The notes under the pieces are model-generated. The model saw only the letters and a list, made by a program, of their open reading frames with translations. It was not told where the DNA came from and made no database searches. From Hysterangium stoloniferum (lineage: Eukaryota > Basidiomycota > Agaricomycetes > Hysterangiales > Hysterangiaceae), in NCBI GenBank assembly GCA_015178975.1, contig WHVD01000009.1, positions 1-64,000 on the forward strand: DNA of 64,000 nt. Reading direction: 5' to 3'. Both the position numbers and the translations under genes were made by a program. Positions within the stretch are counted from its first letter, which is position 1; every line of letters begins with the position of its first letter. This document shows positions 1 to 12,699 of this stretch, in pieces.

Positions 1-4
1 ATTC

Positions 5-1186
5 TTGAATGGTGAACTTGAAGAGGAAGTATACTTGCAGCAGCCTGAAGGTTTTCACCAAGGTGCTCGTGATGAGTTCTTACTTCTTCTGAAAGGACTA
101 TATGGTTTACGCCAGTCACCACGTATCTGGCACAAGAAGTTGAATGCTGTCCTGCTCAGTTTGGGTTTCAAACAAGTGCTATGCGATCATAGCATTTGGG
201 TCTTCCAAAAGGGTGATGTCAAAGTCATTATACCAGTATTTGTAGATGACATGACTATTGCATCTAAATCCAAGGAGGCTATCAAAAAGCTCAAAGATGA
301 TCTAAAGAGCCACTTCAAATTGCATGATCTTGGTCCTACTTCTTACTTGTTAGGTGTTGGCATTGAAAGAGACAGGACAAAGCGTACTATTACTCTATCA
401 CAGCGTCAATACATCTTGGACATGTTACAGCGTTATGGTCTTGCTGACTGCAATCCCATTGGTACACCTATGATACCTAACTCAAAATTGAGTAAAGACC
501 AGGCTCCAGTGTCTCCTGAAGAGATTGCATACATGAAGGACATTCCATACATCCATGCTGTTGGTTCTTTTATGTATTTGGCTGTTGCCACTCGTCCAGA
601 CATTGCCTATACTGTTGGAGTATTAGCCAGATTTAATCACAATCCAGGAAAGGCTCATTGGCTAGCAGTACAACATCTCTTTCGATATCTCAAAGGCACC
701 CTTGACTTGGGCTTGACCTTTGGCCCTAGTAATGACAGGGAATTGTTTGTGTCTTATTCAGATGCTGACCATGGAGGTGATAAGTCAACTGGAAAATCTA
801 CTGGTGCATATGTGGTTAAGATGGGTACTGGAGCCATTAGCTGGCAGAGCAAACTCCAGACTATTGTAACTCTCTCTACTACTGAAGCAGAGTATATTGC
901 AGCAGTGTCAGCTGGTCAGGAAGTGCTATGGTTGCGAAACTTATTTGAGGAATTGGGATATCCTCAAAAGACTGCATCCACTTTGTATCTTGACAACCAA
1001 TCTTCTATTGCAGTTGCCAGAGATCCTGAACATCATGGCCGTATGAAGCATCTGGATTTGAGAACATATTGGTTAAGGCAGGAAGTTGATAGTGGGAAGA
1101 TCAAAGTTGTTCATCTCCCTACTTCAGAGATGCCTGCTGATTTATTGACAAAACCATTGGCTAAGCCAAAGGTAGAATACTTATGA
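5..1186 (+). mobile_element. Ty1/copia polyprotein, C-terminal part (RT-RNase H)
   Basis: This is the 3' end of a copia-type Pol; the 5' part lies outside the window. The open frame runs from the window edge with no stop for 393 residues. It contains the reverse transcriptase end with the active-site motif FVDDM (about residue 79), the copia connection region (Y-LLGVGIERD) and a full RNase H domain with the motifs SDADHGGD, STTEAEYIA and the HHGRMKHLDLR signature. The C-terminal motif DLLTKPL is typical of copia elements. A purine-rich tract (AGGTGGGAG, about 1219-1228) and an LTR follow directly, as expected at the 3' end. The visible frame is undamaged, so the element may be recent. Identity as copia is secure; autonomy cannot be judged without the 5' half. 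Confidence 0.93.
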
Positions 1187-1228
1187 AAACTACTGGGACT
1201 AGCATAGAGCTGTCTCATCAGGTGGGAG

Positions 1229-1536
1229 TGTTAGAGTATGATATTACAGCTCTTACATAGTCTATGATGTTCCCTATATTTTTCTGATATTTGTAGTATT
1301 TTTCCCAGCACTGTAGGTGCAGTATTGAGTGAGTTACCTAGTAAGGTAACTGATGTGTAGGTGCTTAGGTAAGCACCCTGTAGTATACTCCGCTGTGGGT
1401 GTGGGAAAGTCTCCTTAGTGTTTACTTTCCTCACACTCACAGGTATGTAGTTATTTCACAGTTGAATACATTAAGTGTTTACTTTCCTCACACTCACAGG
1501 GTGTTTGTCAAGAGTTATTCAACTGTTTCAACAACA
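1229..1536 (+). repeat. 3' LTR of the copia element
   Basis: The LTR starts with TGTTAGAG right after the polypurine tract and probably ends in ...TTCAACAACA. The exact end is uncertain by a few bases because the upstream LTR is not in the window. Inside are two 27-bp direct copies beginning AGTGTTTACTTTCCTCACAC, at 1417-1443 and 1474-1500. Confidence 0.75.
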
Positions 1537-1539
1537 TAC

Positions 1540-2255
1540 TTCAAGATGGAGAGTCAAGTTGAACGTACTCATGATAACGAAATCCATATCCCGCTACATC
1601 CACTTTGAAGAAGAAAAGCAAAACCTCAGCATTCGGTTTTCATTGATAACTGAAAATTTACTACATCGTTGAGTTCCAAGAACGCCTAACACCCTGCCAT
1701 GAAAGTTAAATGGCATAGTAAACGCACTGGTATATCAGATGCGCTCGATTCATTGTTGTAATTTGCAATTTCCCGACGCTCGTGATCAGCTAACATAGGA
1801 GGTGCCTTCGTCTTTTAATCAGGTTATTCCATGGTCTAGAGCCTTGTGGGTCTCGCATTAACGGAATGCCAAAGAGTAAAATATATGTATCTAGGTATTT
1901 ATTGGTACACGTGAGCTCGTTTCTCTGAAGAATTCTGAATACAATATTATTCAACTGGCCTTCAACGTTCAGTTTTTGGTCTTGATCAGAAGTATTGAGG
2001 GAAGGATTTCACATCTCACTCTGATGCTTCAAGTTCAGGTCAGTTTTGCTCAGGTTCCTCGCAACAGAAATGGCGACCTCTTATTAAATGTATGTATGTT
2101 TTTCACCAGTTTATAATGCTATGTTGTCTGTATTCAGACTCACTAAAAAAAAATTAAAAGTAATTTCAGGATAAAACCGACAAAACTTACTGAAGCATCC
2201 TATGGTTAATAATGAGCCTTTTCTTTTTCGACTGATACGCATTGTCTAGTATTTT
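1540..2255. other. Intergenic DNA, no supported gene
   Basis: No reading frame here has recognisable protein sequence, and no RNA gene is evident. The stretch is AT-rich and full of stop codons. It separates the copia LTR from the decayed secreted-protein gene copy that follows. Confidence 0.6.
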
Positions 2256-2259
2256 TTGG

Positions 2260-3085
2260 ATTTCCGCTGCTCTGCATTACCCCTCACCTCCCCGGTAGTG
2301 ATAGTGATTTCTTATAAAGGGAGGGCTCTCGCGTCGCTCTCGCCCAACTCTTCCAGAGTCCTCATCGTAGCCCGGATATCTCCTTTATGGGCTTGTTAGC
2401 CTGCGCCGCTATTCTTCTACAATCTGCACCATCCTCTAAAGCGGTTGCTACGAAGTGTAAGCATCGTCTCGCCAAAAGCTCACTGGCAGCAGGATTGATT
2501 AGACCTAATGAATTTATTTCTAGTCCCGAAAAGGTTTGATCACATAGTTTTCATTTACGTTGGTCCTGGATGAATACGTTGATAGATCATTGTACGACAA
2601 AGCTGCAGGTGAGCGTCTTCAAGTTGTGAGCACTGTGTTATTGAATAGTATGGTAATGACGCTCAGCAAGTTACGAGCGGCACATGGAATACTAGTGTTT
2701 ATCCGTCTCCGAAAGTCCTCTGTCTGTCGTGACACATTATTCCCCTCTTTTAACCAGAGAGTTTCAGTTCTACTAGACAAAGCGGAGGTCGCCACTTTTG
2801 AAGGATCAGGCAGAAATATGACAATGACAACGTTGTTCTCTGTAAGTAATATGTTCACCATACAGCAACAGGTCAAGCCGCCAACCGTTGCGCTCGTGTT
2901 CTAGTTCGACGATGGAACCAAGTCCGACTTTAATGCAGTCGTCAGCCAAACCCAAAATCAGGTCGAACGTTAAACCCCTGTTGAGTATTACCGTATTCCT
3001 ATGTCGAATTCTTGAAGCACCCGTACTACAGACTGCATTAGATAGGTTATATTCACCAGCAGATACTCACGGATTCTCATAGATC
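2260..3085 (+). pseudogene. Orphan secreted-protein gene, decayed copy 1
   Basis: This stretch aligns by eye with the reverse complement of 3690-4625, so the two form an inverted duplicate pair. The shared part includes a promoter-like block (GTAGTGATAGTG, then a TATA-like TTATAAAG), a start codon near 2386 and a signal-peptide-like beginning (MGLLACAAILLQSAPSSKA) followed by a GTAAGC splice donor. Further on, short blocks match the second copy (for example around 2590-2610, 2660-2700 and 2750-2790), but frames shift and stops intervene. A second diverged block at about 2930-3085 is repeated in the same orientation at 4910-5020. No known domain was recognised. I infer a dead member of a small secreted orphan family. 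Confidence 0.55.
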
Positions 3086-3689
3086 ATGTCGTGGACTTGC
3101 CACTTCGACACTGGAATGTATGGGTGAATTCAATCTCAACCCGTTTCACAATAAACCTCTTGAAATTTTATGCCAGTTTACCTCAAGGCTTCAAATAAAT
3201 TGTATAGCCATTATGAACTGACACGATGTTGGGCTTACTGTGGGTCAAACACGCGGCAGTTGCTATAAAATACAAAAATTTCGATCGTCGAAACATCTTT
3301 ATAATACAATATTACAAACAAGAGAGATTCTCATCCCGAATGGAAAGAATATCACAGCTACGCACTCAGTGCCAGAAGAGATCATCTAGCAAGGTTGTTT
3401 GACTATCGTTGCCGACGGAGACTCGAAAAACAAAAAACTTTCCTCTAGAAATAAAGCGAGCAGCCCATTGGCAGGCCACTCTGTCCAAATTCGAACTTGA
3501 ACGTCGGCTATACATGGAACTTAGGTATGTACTGACTTGCGGACGAGCAGGAGCACTAGTAGTTGACGGAAGAGATAAATTCGAGCAGATATTCGAGATA
3601 ATGATTCGATTGCCTTCAGAATACATGTTGTCAATGGCATATCTAAGTCTGTGACTCAACAAGAAATCATATTCCATCCCCATTGCTTA

Positions 3690-4625
3690 TCACTCTGGCG
3701 AAACTATCGAGGCAAAGGCTGCGGCTGAACGGGCTAGGGGGAAGAGAAGCTCACTCGAATATACGAGTTGGAAAACTACGTCGTTGCCACCGTCGTCGGT
3801 TGAATCTTGAGAGCCGATTTCTATTCTAGTAACACCGTCAACAACTTTTTGGCTTGGGGCATTTTTGACAACTGCATTTTTGACCCCATTGCCGTCGCTG
3901 AACTGGAAAGTGAACACAATGTCGTACGCCTCGTCCCGTGCTCCTATGACGAAGTGGTCATCGCCTGGGCCATCGCCTCCCTGTTCGAGTGGTTCATCGG
4001 CTACATCAACGGCATGGCAGACCATTGTCGCATTTTCTCCTGATCCAGAGCAGTCGCCAATACTCACTCCGCCCCAAAAAATATCGACTATTTGGTTGTT
4101 GCTGGTGAATGTTTTTGCAGAACCGTCCACTTGCATTCTAGCTGGAATTGTTATCGTGACAGGGTTAAAATTAGGCCCAGAGAGAGCGAAAGCACTAGTA
4201 TTCCGTGCGGCGTTCGTAACTTGCGGAGTATAATTAGCATAAACCAGATGACATGGTATTCACAAGACATTGCAGCTCTGTCGTACAATGATCTACTGTA
4301 TTATCAGTTGTGGGCTTCATCTATGAAAATTGCGATCTGACCTTTCCGAAACTAGAAAAAGTTCGCTGGATATTAGTACTGCTGCCAGTGAGCCAACTTG
4401 TGTCGGGATGGTGCTTACAATTCCTAGCAGCTGCTTGGAGACTGTACAAGAATAGCAGCGGAGACTAACGAGGCAACGAGGGAGAAATGCATTGATTTTC
4501 GGACTTTGACAGTGGCTCTGAGTTGAGTGAGAGTGAAGCAGTAGAACTCTTCCTTTAATAAGACACCACTATCACTACTTGGCAAAGTGATCTGTCATGC
4601 GGAGCAGCGGTAATCCGCAAAATAC
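3690..4625 (-). pseudogene. Orphan secreted-protein gene, copy 2
   Basis: Inverted partner of copy 1. The main open stretch (about 4240 down to a stop at 3690) reads as an extracellular-looking protein rich in Asn, Asp, Gly and Ser, with segments such as YTPQVTNAARNTSAF, FWGGVSIGDCSGSGENATM and VTRIEIGSQDSTDDGG. Upstream, at about 4475-4390, a signal-peptide-like exon (MHFSLVASLVSAAILVQ) runs into an in-frame TAG just before the GTAAGC donor that copy 1 shares. Relative to copy 1 about 11 nt are missing there, which suggests a frameshift. The frame in the main exon is good, so a different 5' exon could still rescue it. I do not recognise the family and assign no function. Confidence 0.5.
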
Positions 4626-4689
4626 CAGGTAGTGCATAAGAATCGAGGCAGGTCATGAGCAATGACAGAATCATTCAGTGGAGTGTACT

Positions 4690-5020
4690 ATCCCGCATTG
4701 AAAATAATGGGCAATATATAGGACCAGGAGTGGGCTATGTTAGAGGTGACAATATTCGGCAGATCTGAATACAGCATTCTCAGGTGACGGAACGAGATTG
4801 ATAAGGCGCCGTCACTGTTAGTGCGAATGAACACAGGAATTGGGGTCACTTCGAAGCAATAGATTGATGTCATCTCCATACTCCCGAACAGGAATAAAAG
4901 GAGACCGAACATGGAACCCCAGTTGAGTAGTATTTTATTTCTATAATTCTTGAAGTTCCCGTTAACACAATAGTATATAGATTTTATTCGCCAGTAGATT
5001 CTCACAGATTCTCATAGTTG
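4690..5020. repeat. Diverged repeat block shared with 2930-3085
   Basis: The segment from about 4910 to 5020 resembles 2930-3085 in the same orientation: both have CCC(A/C)GTTGAGTA, then a TTCTTGAAG block, then TTCACAGATTCTCATAG or a close variant. The sequence before it carries a minus-strand open stretch with no recognised domain. Confidence 0.45.
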
Positions 5021-6329
5021 TTTTGTCTGTGTTCCTTCGTGACTGATGGTCGTTGTCGCTCGAATGAAAATTTCGATATGCTAGTATGTTATATACACCT
5101 CGTTAAAGTGGAACCCACTGCAAAGCTCTGCGTCATTGAGTAACCTGATCAGCGGACGAGGGCACATCCAACTTGAAGGTTAGCTGATACCTGCATTAAT
5201 ATCACCAGACACAAGCGCAATGCGATCTGGCTGTATACGAAGGATATGGCATTATTAAATAAGACCAAGGCCAGGTTGACTGTCGAAGCATAGTTGCTTA
5301 GTTCGAACTTAATGTGAACATCGGCTGTAGAAGGGGATCTATGAATGCATTTATTTTTTTCAAGGTTGAGGACTCTGACTAAAGTTCCTTCTGGTGTAAT
5401 AAGGCATGAAAGTTAAATACCATTGAAGATAAAATGATCGAGGCTAGTTGATAGAGATTATCAAATCAAGAGGAAAGCGGAATCTGACATCGCTACTTTC
5501 TCTCAGACCAGAGCTGCTAGTAGCACCACCCTGCAAGTGCCAGCCGGGCCAAGATTGAGATACGTTTATTCCAGAACGGTCAAAGCTCACAGAAGAGAAA
5601 AAGCTGTAGGCATAGTCAATACCATTGTAGAGAAGCGAATTCGATCTGCCTAGGGTTTGTCGAGGCACAGTAATTATGAGGCGAGTTGTTAGCAACGAGC
5701 GCAAGAGTCTCTCAAGTCTATAACTAAATCGTAATAAGTTGAAATTACTCTTACACGATATCGTGTCAGCACAAACTTTTTAAAATTTTGATTTTGGCCC
5801 ACACTCACTATTATTTGAAAATTTTTAGAAAGGAAGTTTGGGAAAGAAAGTTTTTCGGAGCGGATTTCAGAAAGTGACTCATGCCATGGTAATGACAACA
5901 AGATCTAAGTATATCTATTCCACTACACCATCCCGGAATGTTACTGTATACCTTCCGCACATGAACGACTTCTGGGTCGGAAGTACATAAATCATTCTCG
6001 CCGATTACTGCACCGTTTTGTAGACATCATTCCAATTGAAAAAAATACAGTCTGAAAATTTCACTGTTCGTTGAAGCAGTCTCAACGCCTTCTGGTGTTT
6101 GGGAACACCTAGTACCGTGTCCTTGAATGCCCATTCACTTTATCGTGTGTCGAATCTGTGTAGAAAGAATTTTACTTACAATCAGTGCATTGCACACTGA
6201 AAGATACCAACACTTGCATAAAAAACAGAGTTGGGATTGCGAGGACGAGCATAATAAAAATATGCCTAACATTATAGATCTGATACAAGGATATATGCCC
6301 CTAAATTACATGTGCGCTATAATCTCGCT
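5021..6329. other. Intergenic DNA, only weak open frames
   Basis: The longest minus-strand frame (5444-5704) contains a plausible-looking stretch (SFDRSGINVSQSWPGWHLQ), but it has no recognisable domain, no supporting splice sites and no repeat partner in this window. I treat it as unassigned. Confidence 0.4.
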
Positions 6330-6735
6330 AGGTAGATTCTCACATTAAACTGAGGGCATGATCACAACTGTATTCAATATGTCGTGAGATGATGAAATGC
6401 GCGATGTGTAGTAGAGCTATCTCAGAATCATCGTGGGGGAATATACGGAGGCGATTGGGGGGAAATAAATCTCTTTAAGAGATTATTCAACTGAGGGTGC
6501 GTAGTGGATTCCGACTTCTGACATCTCCAGATCAAACGCATCATACCATTTAAGACGTATATTCACATCGTTTTCTCCCAAAGAAAAGTCAGCAAGTAAA
6601 ACGCTGATAATCTCACCTTTAACTCGGTTGGCACAATTTGCAACACAGGCCAGCCAGTGCTTCAAAGAGAACTCATGTGGGGCAGCGCAAACGTTTGTGA
6701 CCACGAGGGATACCAGCATCCCAATAACGCGCTTT
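6330..6735 (-). pseudogene. TAO3 gene fragment (duplicated exon-intron-exon)
   Basis: This aligns with about 18825-19270, inside the intact TAO3 gene and in the same orientation. Matching peptide remnants include LVVTNVCAAPHEFSLKHW against LVVTSVCVAPHEFFLKHW in the intact gene. The stretch spans the end of one exon, the whole intron (recognisable by TTTAACT...GTCAGCAAGTAAA at about 6590-6625) and the start of the next exon. Because the intron is kept, it arose by DNA duplication and not by reverse transcription. Substitutions and small indels break the frame. Homology stops sharply on both sides. Confidence 0.85.
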
Positions 6736-6975
6736 GGATGCCGTATCGGCCGGGATTGAGACGTATGGAACCGTGGTTGCACACGACTTGGAGAAGGGCG
6801 TATGTTCTCAAACACGTTAATGCGGGGCGTACGAAAGGTCCTACAGGATTACCCGATTTTGATGTTGTCCACGATGCAGAACCCTCACCCCTTTCTAGAC
6901 TTGCACAGCGACTATTGGCCGAGTTGGCAACATTCTTCATAACAAGGTAGTCTTAGAGAGAGCAGGACGCAAACC

Positions 6976-7131
6976 ATGGCTGGGAAGACGTCCGAAGGTC
7001 CGAGGTATGGCAATGAAATTATATTTATACACTTCGGGTTTTGCACTGTGAACGCTAACGTGTCTTTTTTGTTCAGTGTGGACCACCCCCGTCGTGAGAA
7101 ATTGAAAGGAAACAAGCATGGAATTGGCTGA
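6976..7131 (+). CDS. Possible small two-exon ORF, 27 aa
   Basis: An ATG at 6976 starts a frame that, after removal of a plausible intron (donor GTATGG at about 7004, acceptor TTGTTCAG near 7075), gives a short basic peptide, [27 protein letters not shown], ending at TGA 7129-7131. It lies about 250 bp upstream of RVB2 on the same strand. I do not recognise it. It may be an upstream leader peptide, part of a longer transcript, or chance. Confidence 0.25.
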   Translation: MAGKTSEGPRYGNEIIFIHFGFCTVNANVSFLFSVDHPRREKLKGNKHGIG

Positions 7132-7378
7132 CCAAGGTACACCTCTTTGCTATGGATAGAATGTTAATTTTACTCCTTCGTGGAGGTAACCGGACACGTT
7201 GGTCCAAAAAAACCCAAAAATAGTAATAAGATGGGAGAGGCCTCGTGGAGAAGGAGCAAGAGCCTTGATCCTTAGAATTAATTTTATTTAGGCGCCTCTA
7301 CTTCTGGGTATACTTGTTGTTTTTATGTAATTACAATTACGTAAACCAAGTCTGCACTCTGGTCAGCAACAAGGAAAA

Positions 7379-9506
<2,128 letters not shown>

Positions 9507-9665
9507 TGAAAATGTACCAACTATATAACGTGTGTATCATCTGTGGCACTCGGAAATGGTATTCGATAATCTACTCTCAAGAGGCCAAATGGTTTATGAA
9601 AGTGTTGTTGTTTTTTTCTTTTTCTTGCGCGGTAATAACACATTATTTCCAAATTATAATCTAAG

Positions 9666-9780
9666 TATTTTGAAACCGCATGTATTTTGAAACCGCATGT
9701 ATTTTGAAACCGCATGTATTTTGAAACCGCATATATTTTGACGCCGCATGTATTTTGAAACCGCATGTATTCTAAAACCC
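9666..9780 (+). repeat. 17-bp tandem repeat, about 6.5 copies
   Basis: The unit TATTTTGAAACCGCATG is repeated head to tail, with a variant copy (GACGCC in place of GAAACC) near the end. It sits about 160 bp downstream of the RVB2 stop codon. A minus-strand frame through it is only a translation of the repeat. Confidence 0.95.
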
Positions 9781-9894
9781 CACTGTTAAAATAAATCAAC
9801 TTTTATTTTATTCACACAAATAGACACTATTCTCACATAGTCACAATAAACCCTAAACCCTGGAAAATGAGAATCACTTCCAGTTGAATCAAAC

Positions 9895-10035
9895 ATTGGC
9901 ATGGTGGCTTACATCCACCTTCTGCTGATCACCCCAAAAATGGACATATTAATCCCATAATCTTATATTCACGACGAATAAAAGCCAAAAGGCTGTGACT
10001 CGTCCTCTTCTCTTCTCAATGCATCCTAATTTACA
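9895..10035 (+). promoter_or_regulatory. Promoter segment D of an orphan family A copy
   Basis: This block is conserved upstream of every family A start in the window (also 29546-29714 and 33746-33910, and inverted at 25222-25365). It holds CCCAAAAATGGACATATTAA, a TATTCA block and a TATA-like GAATAAAA about 60 nt before the ATG. Conservation at all copies suggests the core promoter moves with the gene. The promoter role is inferred from position only. Confidence 0.6.
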
Positions 10036-10860
10036 ATGGCACAATCTCTTCCGCCGCCCTCTTCGCCAAATGTTGCCAACATAAACACGGCCGTCAATGG
10101 AATGACCGCGGAAAGCAACACATGGTCAATATATCACTCTGAAAAGAATATACACCTCCTACATGACCCCCAAACAAGTTGTAACCCTCACTAGCTCAAA
10201 CTGACTTGACCATTGGCGTCTCTCTGTGGATCGGGCATGCTGGTGGTTACTGTTCCTGCCGGTAGGAAAAGTAGGGCCTCGGTTAATCACACCTCTCAAT
10301 TTAACAATACTCCTCTGGATATTCGCCTGCGTCCAGTGGACATCAACAAATGCTCAGAGCCAAGCTGGCACGGTGTCGTAATTTGGGAACCATGCCAGCT
10401 CAACTGTGAGTGTTTGTTGGTGTCCACTGAATGCAGGCAAACATGCATGGGACTATCGCTGAGTTGAGGGGCTCGACCCCTGCTCAGTATGTATTGCAAG
10501 TACTTGCTTTGTTAGGATATGTTGTCAAGCCCTGCTGCACAAATTTTGGAACATAATGCTCAATGGAGAACGCGAGGCGGTGATGTGCAGCGTTGAACTT
10601 TGCGCTAATCCGCTCAATGGTATCATACCAGGCTTCTGTGACACCTGACGCAATATCAGTGATGACAGGGACCCTTCTGGTTTTTCTTTTCTTTTCCCCA
10701 GGTCCGCTAAATTGTTCTATGCAGCGATCCAATGTCGTGGCATACTCAGCTGCCTGTTCCTCGGCGCCTTCCGGTCAGACATCTCAGATGTCTGTGCAGA
10801 GGACGGTCGGACTTCCAGCTATCTGAAGGCTTTACAGAGGCAAGTGGTCATGGGAACGGC
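10036..10860 (+). pseudogene. Orphan family A, decayed copy A1
   Basis: The start (MAQSLPPPSSPNVANINTAV...NGMTAESNT) matches the N-terminus of the intact copies at 29715 and 33911, then breaks off at about 10125, where an inverted-repeat element begins. Diverged remains of exons 2 and 3 follow at about 10480-10860, ending with a GGCTTTACAG block that matches the sequence after the stop codon of the intact copies. The gene is interrupted and frameshifted. It is the most diverged A copy here, so it predates the array at 23-35 kb. Confidence 0.65.
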
Positions 10861-11023
10861 CCAACACACGATTAACCATGCTCTCTTCAAGGCCCTACTT
10901 TCCCTACTAGCAGGAACCCCGATCCACAGAGATGCCTGGTTAAGTTGGTTTGAGGTAGTGAGGGTTACAACCTGCCCGGGGGTCATGCAGGAGGTCTATA
11001 TTCTTTTCAGAATGATATTTTGA
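10126..11023. mobile_element. Fold-back element with about 160-bp imperfect TIRs around A1
   Basis: The left end, TCAATATATCACTCTGAAAAG at 10126, matches the reverse complement of the right end ending at 11023 (TCAAAATATCATTCTGAAAAG). Similarity continues inward for about 160 bp, including ACCTCCT(A/G)CATGACCCCC and GTTGTAACCCTCACTA. Between the arms lie a second imperfect inverted repeat (10325-10370 against 10393-10438, beginning GCCTGC) and the A1 exon remnants. No transposase frame is visible and no clear target-site duplication was found. This is a non-autonomous fold-back element or an inverted duplication. Confidence 0.7.
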
Positions 11024-11071
11024 TGATATATTCGATGTTTTATTTTTGAAGAAGATAGCTGAGGAACAATA

Positions 11072-11260
11072 CTATATTGGACTGGATCACCGTCACACCT
11101 TGAATGAAAAGTTACACTCTACGAAAATTTGAATATATACTCTGTAGCCTGTTTTAACATGATTCACATAATTTTCTCCCAAAAAAAAAAACGTTTAGAA
11201 TCAGTGAGTGTAACTCAAGTTATTTAAGGGTGATTGTGATGGTGATCCGGTCCAATATAG
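11072..11260. mobile_element. MITE, 189 bp, TA target site
   Basis: The ends are CTATATTGGACTGGATCACC and its near-perfect reverse complement (one mismatch over about 20 bp, with further matching to GTCAC). The element is flanked on both sides by TA (11070-11071 and 11261-11262), the signature of Tc1/mariner-type transposition. There is no coding capacity inside. Confidence 0.85.
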
Positions 11261-11263
11261 TAG

Positions 11264-11660
11264 AGATGTTGTGCTGCCGAAGTGAAGTTCGACTAAACCC
11301 CGTCGTTAAGTTGACTAAGAGACTATCGTGAGTTTTGTTTTGCTCAAGAAAATATAGTTAGAACAGGTATGTGTGAATGGACCAAACACTACAAAAGGTT
11401 GAGATTTTGGCTATCAGAGGAAAGTGAATAAGAAGGATGATCAAAACCCGAGATCCTTTACGTAGGATCGGAGAGAATCAACTTGTGGCGAAACTTGTCG
11501 GAGGAGCAAGTGCTTCAAGTCACGATATGTGATATACATTCGCTTTCTATATACACTGCGAAACGAGATGAGAAATACTTGATTGATCCTGCGAAAAGTA
11601 AGGGGAACCGAAGGTTAGCACCGGCCAGACGCAAAAAGATCTCAAACCACAACACCTTAT
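11264..11660. other. Intergenic DNA, no supported gene
   Basis: Lies between the MITE and the 3' end of the DUF6593-like gene. No recognisable frame or RNA gene was seen; the minus-strand frames here overlap the next gene's 3' region out of frame. Confidence 0.5.
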
Positions 11661-11668
11661 AATTCAAT

Positions 11669-12678
11669 CTAACTATAGCTGCCCGCAAGAGCACCCCCCG
11701 CCGCCCACATACCGTACTGCGCACCAGAGATTGGTGTCTTATCCCTGAACGGCACACCGCTCTGGTACAGGACCGCAACAAGCAAGACGTACTCAATGAA
11801 ACTGTTTCCGAGCGCGAGTCCCGGGGGCGTCACCTCCATCTCTGTCATACCGTTCGGATCGCGGATGATGGCGTGGGTTTGGTTGGGCGCAGATTTGGGG
11901 CGGAACTGGCAGCGTGCATGGGTTATTAAACACGATTGGTCGCGACGAGAGGGCGGCTTGTGACATCGATACGTACATAGACAGTCCCCTCAATCTCGAC
12001 AACATTGTATTCATCATTCTCGTACCTAATTCTCCTGGTATGTTCATCATCCCCAGGCGGGACAAAGTCCCTAGGGTGGCCCTTGTATCCCTTGAACTCC
12101 ATGTCCGCCGCAGAGTGCGAGTGCCATTTTAGATGCCCAATAGTCGTGCCGTCCATCTTCTTGATGCATGTCTCCTTCTTCGAGGGCGAAGCCACGCTCC
12201 ACGCAATGCGACCCCATGGGTCAGTGAAGGTGCTATTGAGGATGCCACTACCGGGAGCAGAGCACTTGAAGACAATATTCGGCTGTTGCTGCTGCTGTGG
12301 CGGCTGCTGGTACTGGGAAGGTGCAGGGTACGCGCCCTGGTGTTGTGGGGGCGGAGGAGCACCATATTGACCCTGTGGAGGAGGCGGACCGGATTGTCCT
12401 GGGGGTGGTGCACCGTATTGTCCTGGGGGTGGTGCACCACCGTACTGGCCTGGGGGTGGTGCACCGTACTGGCCTGAGGTTGGCGCACCGTACTGGCCTG
12501 GGGTTGGTGCACCGTATTGGCCTGAGGGTGGTGCACCGTACTGGCCTGGGGGAGGTGCACCGTACTGGCCTGAGGGTGGTGCACCGTATTGGCCGGGCGG
12601 GGGCGGGTATTGTCCTTGTGGTGGGGGTGCGCCATACTGGCCAGGAGGCGGGGGGGTATTTTGGTAATTGTACGACAT
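11669..12678 (-). CDS. Pro/Gly/Gln/Tyr-rich DUF6593-like protein, 312 aa
   Basis: Two exons, 12678-11977 and 11905-11669, split by a 71-bp intron with donor GTACGT and acceptor CTGCCAG. The sum is 939 nt, whole codons, 312 residues. Residues 1-145 are low complexity with about a dozen repeats of PGQYGAPP or a close variant, then a Gln run. The C-terminal part (for example [45 protein letters not shown]) has the layout of the basidiomycete DUF6593 (tubby-like) family, often linked to membrane surfaces. Family assignment is by pattern memory, not by search. The function is unknown. The repeat array gives long open frames in all frames, which are shadows. Confidence 0.75.
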
Positions 12679-12699
12679 GATGCTCGATCGTGGAAGAAT

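Noticed and set aside
9850-9865. Two CCCTAAA-like units (AAACCCTAAACCCTGG)
   Set aside because: Far too short for an interstitial telomere tract; chance in AT-rich DNA is likely.
11906-11933. 28-bp intron in the DUF6593-like gene
   Set aside because: Too short for fungal splicing; a GTACGT donor 43 bp further upstream gives a normal 71-bp intron in phase.
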